From CAZLPW01 sp964561495 (GTDB lineage: Bacteria; Fidelibacterota; Marinisomatia; Marinisomatales; UBA1611), in the NCBI GenBank assembly GCA_964561495.1, contig CAZLPW010000096.1, positions 1 to 7,367 on the forward strand: 7,367 nt of DNA, read 5' to 3'. The notes beneath the pieces were generated by a model, which saw nothing but the letters and a program-made list of their open reading frames with translations, had not been told where the DNA came from and made no database searches. Position 1 is the stretch's first letter; the number at the start of each line of letters is the position of its first letter. The position numbers and the translations under genes were made by a program. This document shows positions 1 to 7,362 of this stretch, piece after piece.

Positions 1-3000
1 TTACATGAATGTGGTCTTCCTAAGAATATGGCTTTAGAATTATTTAAGCCTCACATGATTAGAGAATTAATGGTCAGAGGGTATACGCAAACTCCTAGGA
101 GTGCTAAGTTAATGGTTGAGAATCAAGAACCTGTAGTATATAAAGTTTTGGAGTATGTAATAATGGATCATCCGATTCTATTAAATCGTGCACCAACCTT
201 ACATCGCTTAGGTATTCAGGCGTTTCAGCCAGTTTTGATTGATGGTAAAGCAATACAGTTGCACCCTCTCGTATGCTCTGCATTTAATGCAGATTTTGAT
301 GGTGATCAGATGGCTGTTCATGTGCCGCTTTCCCTAGAAGCTCAGACTGAGGCTAGAATGTTGATGTTGTCAAGTCATAACATACTTCATCCTGCCAATG
401 GTGAGCCAATTGCAGTGCCATCTCAGGATATGGTTTTGGGTTGTTATTATCTAACTAGACCTGGTAATGATGAGATCGAAACTAGGAAGCGAATTTTCGG
501 CTCTACTCAGGAAGTAATTCTTGCTTATGAAAACAAAGCTGTTCAATTGCATGAAAGTATTGATTTAAAAATTGGCGATTCTTGGGTGAAAAATACTACA
601 GTTGGGAGGGTTATTTTTAATTCTATTCTTCCTGATGAGATGGAATATTTAAATGATATTATAGATAAGAAAAAATTAACAAAAACGGTAAACCAAGTTT
701 ATATGTTGTCTGGTAATGCTAAAACGGTTGAATTGCTTGATAATCTTAAGAATTTAGGATTTGCAATGGCTACAAAAAGCGGTGTTTCTATAGCTATAAG
801 TGATATTCTTATTCCAGAAAATAAAAATGATATACTTAAAAAAGCATCATCTCAAGTTGATGATGTAAGCCAAAAGTTTGATAGGCATGTTTTAACTGAT
901 GGTGAGAGGTATAATAAAGTGATTGATATATGGACCCATGCTACAAATGAAGTTGCTTCATCTATGATGGGAGAAATGGCTAATGATAGGGATGGTTTTA
1001 ATCCTGTTTTTATGATGGCAGATTCTGGAGCTAGAGGTGGTCAAGATCAAATAAAGCAGTTAGCTGGAATGAGAGGACTAATGGCTAAGCCTCAGAAATC
1101 TATGAAAGGTGGTGTAGGTGAAATTATTGAATCTCCTATTACTTCAAATTTCAAGGAAGGGTTATCAGTTTTTGAGTATTTTATTTCAACTCATGGGGCA
1201 AGAAAAGGACTAGCAGATACTGCACTGAAAACAGCAGATGCTGGATATTTGACGCGTCGTTTAGTGGATGTTTCTCAGGATATGGTGACCTATCAGGTGG
1301 ATTGCGGAACCATTAGTGGAATTGTTATTTCCGATTTAAAAGAGGGCGAGGAAATTATTGAGCCTTTATCTGATAGAATTCTTGGAAGGACAATATTAGA
1401 TGATTTTATTTCAAATGGTGGTCAAAAGATTATTGGTTCTGGCGAAGTTATATCTGAAAAAGAGGCTCATTTGATAGGTGAAAGTGGCGTAGGTAGTGTT
1501 AGAATTCGTTCGGTATTAACCTGTGAATCAAAAAGAGGAGTATGCAGTAAATGTTATGGTTGGGACTTGTCTACTCACCAATTAGTTGATATTGGAACGG
1601 CCGTTGGTATTCGTGCTGCCCAAAGCATTGGAGAGCCAGGTACTCAGTTAACTCTTAGGACTTTTCATATTGGAGGAACGGCAACTCGAATAATTGAGCA
1701 ATCTGAAATGAAAGCAAAATATGCTGGTGTGATTAAATTCTCTGAAAATTATGATTGTGCAAAAACTGTTGATGAGTTAGGAGTTGAGGTGACTAGATGC
1801 ATGTCTCGTCATGCTTCTTTGGTGATCCTTGATCAAAAAAATAATGAAATTGCTCAGTACAATGTTCCTTATGGTGCTAATATGCATGTCAAAGAAGGTG
1901 AAAAAGTGAAATCGGGACAATTGTTGATACAGTGGGACCCTTATACCGATATAATACTTGCAAGAGACACAGGGCATGTGGTCTTAAAAGATTTTATTGA
2001 AGGTGAAACCTATTCTGTGGAGTCAGTAGAAGGCGGAAAGAAGCAAATGGTAATAATTGAAGCTAGAGATAGAAAATTAAGTCCGCATGTTGAAATTATT
2101 GGTAAAAACGGAAAGATCATGGCTGGTGGAACAATCCTTCCTGTCAATGCTTCCCTTGTTGTTACTGATAACCAAAAAGTACAGCGTGGTCAGACTTTGG
2201 TTAAGATACAAAAGGACGTTGGAAAGTCTAGGGATATTACGGGTGGTTTACCTAGAGTAGCTGAGTTATTTGAAGCTAGAAAGCCTTCTAATCCTGCGGT
2301 GATGTGTGAAATTCATGGTACTGTTAAATTTGGGGAAACAAAACGAGGTGTAAGGAAAATTCATGTAACTGGATCCGATGGAGAGGAAAGAATATATAAA
2401 ATTCCATATGGTAAGCATGTCATTGTTCATGAAGGTGACTTCATTAATGCTGGTACGAATTTATGTGAAGGCTCGATTTCACCAGATGATATATTAAGAG
2501 TTTTAGGCCCTATGGCAGTAAGAGAATATCTCGTTGATGAAATACAAGAGGTTTATAGATTGCAGGGTGTAAAAATTAATGATAAGCATATTGAGATTAT
2601 TGTTAATCAGATGATGCAGAAAGTGAGCATAAACGATCCTGGTGATACAAGGTTTCTTGAGCAAGATAGGGTGGCTAAGCGAGAAGTTTTTTCAGAAAAT
2701 GAAAGAATAGCTTCCATGGTTATAGTAAATGAAATTGGAGACTCTGATTTAGAGGAAGATTCAATTATTGACAAGGCTGAGTTTAATGATGTAAATAAAG
2801 AGCTTAAGGCAGATGGTAAGAACATTGCTTCATACCGTAGGCCTAAGCCTGCTACATTTGAGCCGATTTTAATGGGTATAACTCAGGCTTCTTTAAATAC
2901 TGAAAGCTTTATTTCAGCTGCTTCTTTTCAGGAAACTACTCGAGTTTTAACCGATGCATCTACTTCTGGTAAGACAGATTATCTTCGCGGCTTAAAAGAA

Positions 3001-3123
3001 AATGTTGCGGTTGGGCGTTTAATACCAGCTGGAACAGGAACCCCTGGGGTAAGGAACATATTGGTTGGTTCTGAGTCCGCTGAAAGTGAGGAATTAGAAG
3101 GTCAGCTTAATGCAGGTGCATAG
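1..3123 (+). CDS. rpoC: DNA-directed RNA polymerase subunit beta' (5'-truncated by window edge)
   Basis: This is the largest subunit of RNA polymerase, which holds the catalytic magnesium and forms the clamp side of the DNA channel. The frame is open from base 1 and reads LHECGLPKNMALELFKP, matching E. coli RpoC from about residue 363, so roughly 360 N-terminal residues (first zinc finger, lid, rudder) lie outside the window; the ATG at 28 is internal. Visible landmarks are NADFDGD with the three metal-binding aspartates (286-306), the bridge helix GARKGLADTALKTADAGYL (about 1195-1251), the second zinc site with cysteines at 1303, 1522, 1543 and 1552, the trigger loop LTLRTFHIGG ending near 1680, and an SI3-like insertion (about 1690-2230). 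The C-terminal part contains GLPRVAELFEAR, VYRLQGVKINDKHIE and SAASFQETTRVLT, then an acidic tail. It ends with tandem in-frame stops TAG TAG. A glycine-rich insertion before the bridge helix is typical of Bacteroidota/Chlorobi. Identity is certain; no lesion is visible. Confidence 0.98.
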   Translation, partial: LHECGLPKNMALELFKPHMIRELMVRGYTQTPRSAKLMVENQEPVVYKVLEYVIMDHPILLNRAPTLHRLGIQAFQPVLIDGKAIQLHPLVCSAFNADFDGDQMAVHVPLSLEAQTEARMLMLSSHNILHPANGEPIAVPSQDMVLGCYYLTRPGNDEIETRKRIFGSTQEVILAYENKAVQLHESIDLKIGDSWVKNTTVGRVIFNSILPDEMEYLNDIIDKKKLTKTVNQVYMLSGNAKTVELLDNLKNLGFAMATKSGVSIAISDILIPENKNDILKKASSQVDDVSQKFDRHVLTDGERYNKVIDIWTHATNEVASSMMGEMANDRDGFNPVFMMADSGARGGQDQIKQLAGMRGLMAKPQKSMKGGVGEIIESPITSNFKEGLSVFEYFISTHGARKGLADTALKTADAGYLTRRLVDVSQDMVTYQVDCGTISGIVISDLKEGEEIIEPLSDRILGRTILDDFISNGGQKIIGSGEVISEKEAHLIGESGVGSVRIRSVLTCESKRGVCSKCYGWDLSTHQLVDIGTAVGIRAAQSIGEPGTQLTLRTFHIGGTATRIIEQSEMKAKYAGVIKFSENYDCAKTVDELGVEVTRCMSRHASLVILDQKNNEIAQYNVPYGANMHVKEGEKVKSGQLLIQWDPYTDIILARDTGHVVLKDFIEGETYSVESVEGGKKQMVIIEARDRKLSPHVEIIGKNGKIMAGGTILPVNASLVVTDNQKVQRGQTLVKIQKDVGKSRDITGGLPRVAELFEARKPSNPAVMCEIHGTVKFGETKRGVRKIHVTGSDGEERIYKIPYGKHVIVHEGDFINAGTNLCEGSISPDDILRVLGPMAVREYLVDEIQEVYRLQGVKINDKHIEIIVNQMMQKVSINDPGDTRFLEQDRVAKREVFSENERIASMVIVNEIGDSDLEEDSIIDKAEFNDVNKELKADGKNIASYRRPKPATFEPILMGITQASLNTESFISAASFQETTRVLTDASTSGKTDYLRGLKENVAVGRLIPAGTGTPGVRNILVGSESAESEELEGQLNAGA

Positions 3124-3176
3124 TAGGTGATGGTTTTGGGAATGAATTGTTGTAGATTGTTAAAAAGACCCGTAAT

Positions 3177-3214
3177 TTTATCGGCTATGGAAGAAATGAA
3201 ATGCCGACGATAAA
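3177..3214 (+). promoter_or_regulatory. Inverted repeat enclosing the rpsL ribosome-binding site and start codon
   Basis: TTTATCG at 3177-3183 is a perfect reverse complement of CGATAAA at 3208-3214. An alternative register pairs CGGC (3182-3185) with GCCG (3203-3206) plus TTTAT/ATAAA, leaving ACG (3207-3209) as a bulge. Either way the loop holds the purine-rich GGAAG (3189-3193) and all or most of the rpsL ATG (3201-3203). If it folds in the mRNA it would limit ribosome access to rpsL and could act in feedback control. The stem is short and AT-rich at its base, so function is an inference; chance pairing is quite possible. No canonical promoter or terminator is evident in the 77-base spacer. 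Confidence 0.3.
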
Positions 3215-3572
3215 TCAGTTAGTTAGAAAAGGGAGAAAGCGTGTTTTGAAAAAAACAGCGACTCCTGCCTTAGTTTCAAATCCTCAGAAAAGAGGTGTCT
3301 GTACTAGGGTTTATACTACTACGCCAAAAAAGCCAAATTCAGCTCTTAGAAAGGTAGCGAGAGTTCGTCTTACCAATGGGCGAGAAGTTAACGCTTATAT
3401 TCCTGGTGAGGGTCATAATTTGCAAGAGCATTCCATAGTTTTAATAGAAGGCGGAAGGGTGAAGGATCTCCCAGGTGTAAGATATCATGTTGTTCGTGGT
3501 ACTTTAGATACTTCTGGTGTCTCAGATAGGACGACTAGTAGATCTAGATATGGAACTAAGAAACCTAAATAG
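3201..3572 (+). CDS. rpsL: 30S ribosomal protein S12
   Basis: S12 sits at the decoding centre on the interface side of the 30S subunit and contributes to translational accuracy. The 123-residue product is full length and begins MPTINQLVRKGRKRV, the usual family N-terminus, which fixes the start at 3201. The signature TTPKKPNSALRKVARVRLTNG spans residues 40-60, followed by YIPGEGHNLQEHS (67-78) and GGRVKDLPGVRYHVVRG (84-100). Lys43, Lys88 and Pro91, where substitutions commonly give streptomycin resistance or dependence, are the wild-type residues, so no target-site resistance is indicated. Asp89 is the residue methylthiolated in some bacteria. A GGAAG motif lies 7 bases before the ATG, inside the loop of a possible hairpin. 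The gene follows rpoC by 77 bases and precedes rpsG by 5, so it is probably cotranscribed with both. Confidence 0.98.
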   Translation: MPTINQLVRKGRKRVLKKTATPALVSNPQKRGVCTRVYTTTPKKPNSALRKVARVRLTNGREVNAYIPGEGHNLQEHSIVLIEGGRVKDLPGVRYHVVRGTLDTSGVSDRTTSRSRYGTKKPK

Positions 3573-3577
3573 TTTAT

Positions 3578-4042
3578 ATGAGAAGAAGAAGGCCAGATAA
3601 AAGAGAAATTTTACCAGATCCTGTGTATAATGATATGCTTGTTGCTAAATTCATTAATTATATTATGCAACGTGGTAAAAAAGGTATTGCTGAAAAAATA
3701 TTTTATGGGTCTATGCAGATAATAAAAAAACGTACAAAAACAGATGGATTTAAAATTTTCCTGAAAGCAATTGAAAATGCCTCTCCATCGGTTGAGGTTA
3801 AATCTAAAAGAATAGGTGGTGCTACATATCAGGTTCCTATTGAAGTGCCCAAAAGTAGAAGGTTTTACTTATCTTCTCATTGGATTATTAAATCAGCAAA
3901 AGGACGATCGGGTCGTGCAATGTCAGATGCTCTTGCTTCTGAATTTATTTCTGCTGCAAATGATGAAGGTGGTGCTATAAAAAAGAAAGATGATACTCAT
4001 CGTATGGCCGAGGCTAATAGAGCTTTTGCGCATTTTAAATAA
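3578..4042 (+). CDS. rpsG: 30S ribosomal protein S7
   Basis: S7 is a primary binder of the 3' major domain of 16S rRNA; it nucleates assembly of the 30S head and lies near the E site. The product has 154 residues, normal for the family. It opens MRRRRPDKREILPDPVYND, a basic N-terminus ending in the conserved ILPDP, and carries the signature VEVKSKRIGGATYQVPIEV at residues 72-90. It ends HRMAEANRAFAHFK, the usual C-terminus. The start codon lies 5 bases after the rpsL stop with no Shine-Dalgarno motif (AAATAGTTTAT precedes it), so translation is probably coupled to rpsL or relies on an A/T-rich unstructured start, as is common in Bacteroidota. The 5-base junction has no room for the roughly 100-base rpsL-rpsG spacer to which S7 binds for feedback in E. 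coli. Confidence 0.97.
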   Translation: MRRRRPDKREILPDPVYNDMLVAKFINYIMQRGKKGIAEKIFYGSMQIIKKRTKTDGFKIFLKAIENASPSVEVKSKRIGGATYQVPIEVPKSRRFYLSSHWIIKSAKGRSGRAMSDALASEFISAANDEGGAIKKKDDTHRMAEANRAFAHFK

Positions 4043-4050
4043 ATTGATTT

Positions 4051-6134
4051 ATGAAAAAAATTAAGCTAGAGAATGTTCGAAATATTGGCATAATGGCCCA
4101 TATTGATGCTGGGAAAACCACTCTAACTGAGCGTATTTTGTTTTATACTGGGCGTACTCATCGCATTGGTGAGGTTCATGATGGTGCTGCTACTATGGAT
4201 TGGATGGATCAAGAGCAAGAGAGAGGTATAACTATTACTTCGGCTGCTACAACTTGCATGTGGGAAGATAGTAGAATAAATATTATAGACACCCCAGGGC
4301 ATGTGGATTTTACGGTAGAAGTTGAAAGGTCATTAAGGGTTCTTGATGGTGCTTGTGCTGTATTTTGTGCTGTTGGTGGCGTTGAGCCTCAAAGTGAAAC
4401 TGTTTGGAGGCAAGCTGATAAATACAAAGTTCCAAGAATAGCATTTGTAAATAAGATGGATCGTGTCGGAGGAGACTTCTATAATGTTATTGAAATGATA
4501 AAAGATCGTCTTGGTGCTAATCCCCTGCCTTTAGTAATTCCAATTGGTTCGGGTGAGATGTTCACTGGTATTATTGATTTAATGACAATGAAATCTATAT
4601 TATATAATGATAGTTCTTTGGGTTCTCATTATGAGTATGCTGATATACCAAATGATATGTTAGAAGATGCTAAAAAATGGAGGCATCATTTAATTGAAGA
4701 GACTGCTACTTACGATGAGCATTTGATGGAAAAATATTTAAATGATGAGGAAATTACAGTAGATGAGCTCAAGCTCGCTATTAGAAAAGGTTGTATAGAT
4801 AATACTTTCGTTCCTACTCTATGCGGTTCAGCTTTTAAAAATAAAGGTGTTCAGCGTTTATTGGATTCTATTGTTAATCTCCTTCCTTCTCCTATTGATG
4901 TGGGTGCTATTGATGGGCTAAGTCCAGATGATTCGGACGTTGTATTTTCTAGAAAACCTAATGACGAAGAGCCTTTTAGTGCTTTAGCTTTTAAGATTAT
5001 GACTGATCCTTATGTTGGGAAATTAACTTATATGAGAGTCTATTCTGGTAGTCTCTCTTCTGGGTCTTATATTTACAATCCTAATTCAGGTAGGCGAGAG
5101 CGAATTAGTAGAATTCTATTGATGCATTCGAATAAAAGAGAAGAGAGGGGTTCTGTTTCAACTGGCGAAATTGTTGCTGCTGTTGGTTTGAAAAATGTTA
5201 AAACTGGACATACTCTATGTGATGAAAAGAAGCAGATTGTTTTAGAATCAATGGACTTTCCTGAGCCTGTTGTTTCTGTTGCGGTTGAACCAGTAAGCAA
5301 AGGAGATCAGGATTCTTTATCTAAAGGTTTACAAAAATTAGGTGAAGAAGATCCAACTTTTAAGGTTTCTAGTGATGAAGAGACTGGTCAGACTATAATT
5401 TCTGGTATGGCTGAATTGCACCTGGAGATTTTAATTGATAGACTATTGAGAGAGTTTAAAGTTAAAGCTAATGTTGGAAAGCCTATGGTTGCATATAGAG
5501 AGTCTATTACAAAGTCTGTAGAGAAATTAGAGAAAAAATATGTTCGTCAATCTGGCGGGAGAGGTCAGTATGGTCATGTTGTGATTAATGTATCTCCTAA
5601 TTTGCCAGGTAAAGGATATCATTTTGAAAATAAAATTGTTGGTGGTGTAATTCCAAAGGAATATATACCGTCTGTAGATCAAGGTATAAAGGAAGCTCTT
5701 AAAAATCGAGTAATAGCTGGCTATCCACTTGAAGATATAAGAGTAGAGTTAATTTTTGGATCATATNNNNNNNNNNTGAGATGGCTTTTAAAATTGCCGG
5801 TTCTATGGCAATTCAAGAAGCATGTAATAAAGCTGGTCCAAAATTGATGGAGCCTGTGATGAAGGTAGAGGTTATAGTTCCAGATGAGTATTTGGGTGAT
5901 GTTATGGGTGATTTAAATTCAAGAAGAGGTAAAATTGAAGGGATGGAACAACGCAAGCAAGCTCAAGTAGTAAGGGCAGATGTGCCTTTAAGTAGTATGT
6001 TTGGCTATGTGACTGATTTGAGATCGATAACTCAAGGGCGAGCTGTTTACCATATGGAGTTTTCAAAGTATCAGCAGGTTCCAAAGAATATTGAACAAGA
6101 TATTCTTGAAAAGATACATGGAAAAGTTTCTTAA
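4051..6134 (+). CDS. fusA: Translation elongation factor G (interrupted by an assembly gap)
   Basis: EF-G is the ribosomal GTPase that drives translocation of tRNAs and mRNA and, with ribosome recycling factor, helps split ribosomes. The first part encodes 572 residues ending FGSY. The G domain shows AHIDAGKTT (17-25), switch I RGITIT (58-63), DTPGHVDF (80-87, with the catalytic His84), NKMD (134-137) and GSAF (259-262). Domains II and III follow, with MAELHLEILIDRL at 453-465, and domain IV starts near 480. After ten Ns (5767-5776) it continues in another frame from GAG ATG GCT at 5778 as EMAFKIAGSMA, then domain V with PVMKVEV and MFGYVTDLRS, ending at TAA 6132-6134. Family alignment places six residues (HDVDSS-like) in the gap, giving about 696 residues, the normal length. 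I infer one intact gene, not a pseudogene. The start is 8 bases after rpsG, without a Shine-Dalgarno motif. Confidence 0.96.
5767..5776. other. Assembly gap (10 Ns) inside fusA domain IV
   Basis: Ten undetermined bases separate FGSY from EMAFKIAGSMA. Ten is a round placeholder. Comparison with E. coli (FGSY-HDVDSS-ELAFK) and Thermus EF-G (GSY-HEVDSS-EMAFK) calls for 18 bases between TAT at 5764-5766 and GAG at 5778-5780. The T at 5777 is the last of them, so about 17 bases are missing. That length restores the frame; the stated 10 do not. The lost codons include the histidine at the tip of domain IV, expected at residue 573. Confidence 0.95.
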
Positions 6135-6146
6135 AAAAAATATAAT

Positions 6147-6150
6147 GGAG
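6147..6150 (+). promoter_or_regulatory. Ribosome-binding site of tuf
   Basis: GGAG lies in the 26-base spacer after fusA, with 10 bases to the tuf ATG. The spacing is slightly long, but this is the best Shine-Dalgarno match before any gene in the window, and the surrounding sequence is A/T-rich and probably unstructured. It contrasts with rpsG and fusA, which have none, and may give tuf independent, high translation initiation. Confidence 0.5.
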
Positions 6151-6160
6151 TTATTAAGAA

Positions 6161-7351
6161 ATGTCTAAAGAAAAATTTGAACGAACTAAGCCTCATGTAA
6201 ACATTGGTACGATTGGTCATGTTGATCATGGTAAGACAACCTTAACTGCTGCAATTACTATGGTTCAGAGCGCGCGCGGTATGGCTGAGGCTATGGGTTT
6301 TGATAGCATTGATAATGCTCCTGAGGAGCGTGAAAGAGGGATAACTATTCAGACTGCTCACGTTGAGTATGAAACTGAGAATCGTCATTATGCTCATGTA
6401 GATTGTCCTGGCCATGCTGATTATATTAAAAATATGATTACAGGTGCTGCTCAGATGGATGGTGCTATTTTAGTTGTTTCCGCTGCTGATGGTCCTATGC
6501 CTCAAACACGTGAGCATGTTCTATTAGCAAAGCAGGTTAATGTGCCATCGATTGTTGTTTTTATGAATAAAACTGATCAGGTTGATGATGATGAGCTCTT
6601 GGAATTAGTGGAGATGGAGCTAGTTGACTTGTTAAATGAGTATGAATTTCCAGGTGATGATACTCCGATTATTAAGGGCTCTGCCCTTAGTGCATTAAAC
6701 AGTCCATCTGATGAGGCGGCTCATAAGTGTATTGTTGAGCTTATGGATGCGTGTGATAATTTTATTCCTGAGCCAGAGCGTGATATTGATCGTCCTTTTT
6801 TGATGCCTGTTGAAGACGTTTTTTCCATTACTGGTCGAGGTACAGTAGGGACTGGTCGTATTGAGAGAGGGATAATTAAAGTTGGAGATGAAGTGAGTAT
6901 ATTAGGGATGGGGGTAGATAATAAGACTACTGTTACAGGCGTTGAAATGTTTCGAAAATTATTAGATGAAGGTCGAGCGGGTGATAATGCGGGCTTGCTT
7001 CTTAGAGGGGTAGATAAAGAAGACTTGGGGCGCGGTATGGTTTTGGCGGCTCCAGGATCGATTACTCCTCATACGAATTTTAAGGCGAGTGTCTATGTTT
7101 TAAAAAAAGAAGAGGGTGGGCGTCATACTCCATTTTTCAATGGTTATCGTCCTCAGTTTTATTTCAGGACTACCGATGTAACTGGAGTTGTTACTTTGCC
7201 TGAGGGAACAGAGATGGTGATGCCTGGTGATAATGTAGAATTTGATGTCGAGTTAATCACTCCAATTGCGATGGATAAAGAATTGCGATTTGCTATTCGT
7301 GAAGGTGGTCATACTGTTGGTGCTGGTGTTGTTACAGATATAAAAAAATAA
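6161..7351 (+). CDS. tuf: Translation elongation factor Tu
   Basis: EF-Tu is the GTPase that delivers aminoacyl-tRNA to the ribosomal A site. The 396-residue product is full length and begins MSKEKFERTKPHVNIGTIGH, the standard N-terminus. The G domain carries GHVDHGKT (19-26), switch I RGITIQT (59-65), DCPGH (81-85, with catalytic His85), NKTD (136-139) and GSAL (173-176). Domain II starts near residue 210 with PFLMPVEDVFSITGRGTV, and domain III holds GGRHTPFF (319-326) and PQFYFRTTDVTG (331-342). Gln125, the 319-320 glycines and Ala378, at known kirromycin-resistance positions in E. coli EF-Tu, are unchanged. Less usual residues are Gly230 in GTVGTGR and His384 in REGGHTVGAG. The stretches MVQSARGMAEAMGF (34-47) and SPSDEAAHKCIVELMDA (181-197) recall Verrucomicrobia/Planctomycetes EF-Tu more than typical Bacteroidota. 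It lies 26 bases after fusA, in the classic str-operon position. Confidence 0.98.
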   Translation: MSKEKFERTKPHVNIGTIGHVDHGKTTLTAAITMVQSARGMAEAMGFDSIDNAPEERERGITIQTAHVEYETENRHYAHVDCPGHADYIKNMITGAAQMDGAILVVSAADGPMPQTREHVLLAKQVNVPSIVVFMNKTDQVDDDELLELVEMELVDLLNEYEFPGDDTPIIKGSALSALNSPSDEAAHKCIVELMDACDNFIPEPERDIDRPFLMPVEDVFSITGRGTVGTGRIERGIIKVGDEVSILGMGVDNKTTVTGVEMFRKLLDEGRAGDNAGLLLRGVDKEDLGRGMVLAAPGSITPHTNFKASVYVLKKEEGGRHTPFFNGYRPQFYFRTTDVTGVVTLPEGTEMVMPGDNVEFDVELITPIAMDKELRFAIREGGHTVGAGVVTDIKK

Positions 7352-7362
7352 TTGAATTAAAT

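Noticed and set aside
28..30. ATG at 28 as the true rpoC start
   Set aside because: The frame is open from base 1 and LHECGLPKN before it matches conserved internal RpoC sequence, so the gene extends beyond the window.
3150..3178. Weak sigma70-like pair TTGTAG-17-TAATTT before rpsL
   Set aside because: Each box matches only three of six consensus bases, which is expected by chance in A/T-rich DNA.
5777..5847. C-terminal tail reading RWLLKLPVLWQF on the upstream fusA fragment
   Set aside because: It is the wrong frame of fusA, produced by the incorrect N-run length, and resembles nothing in EF-G.
1777..6084. Minus-strand open frames of 60-75 codons at 1777-1977, 2607-2825, 5073-5300 and 5902-6084
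   Set aside because: Each lies wholly inside a well-conserved plus-strand gene, has no recognisable domain or ribosome-binding site, and looks like a shadow of the coding strand.
5781..6134. Independent 117-codon gene starting at the ATG of 5781
   Set aside because: The protein is the EF-G domain IV end and domain V; the preceding GAG codon and the family alignment show it continues from the upstream fusA fragment across the Ns.
6141..6146. Perfect TATAAT just before tuf, suggesting a tuf promoter
   Set aside because: No reasonable -35 box lies 16-18 bases upstream (the sequence there is ATGGAA-like), the spacer is generally A/T-rich, and transcription from it would start only about 8 bases before the ATG, downstream of GGAG. 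Bacteroidota primary promoters also use a different -7 motif.
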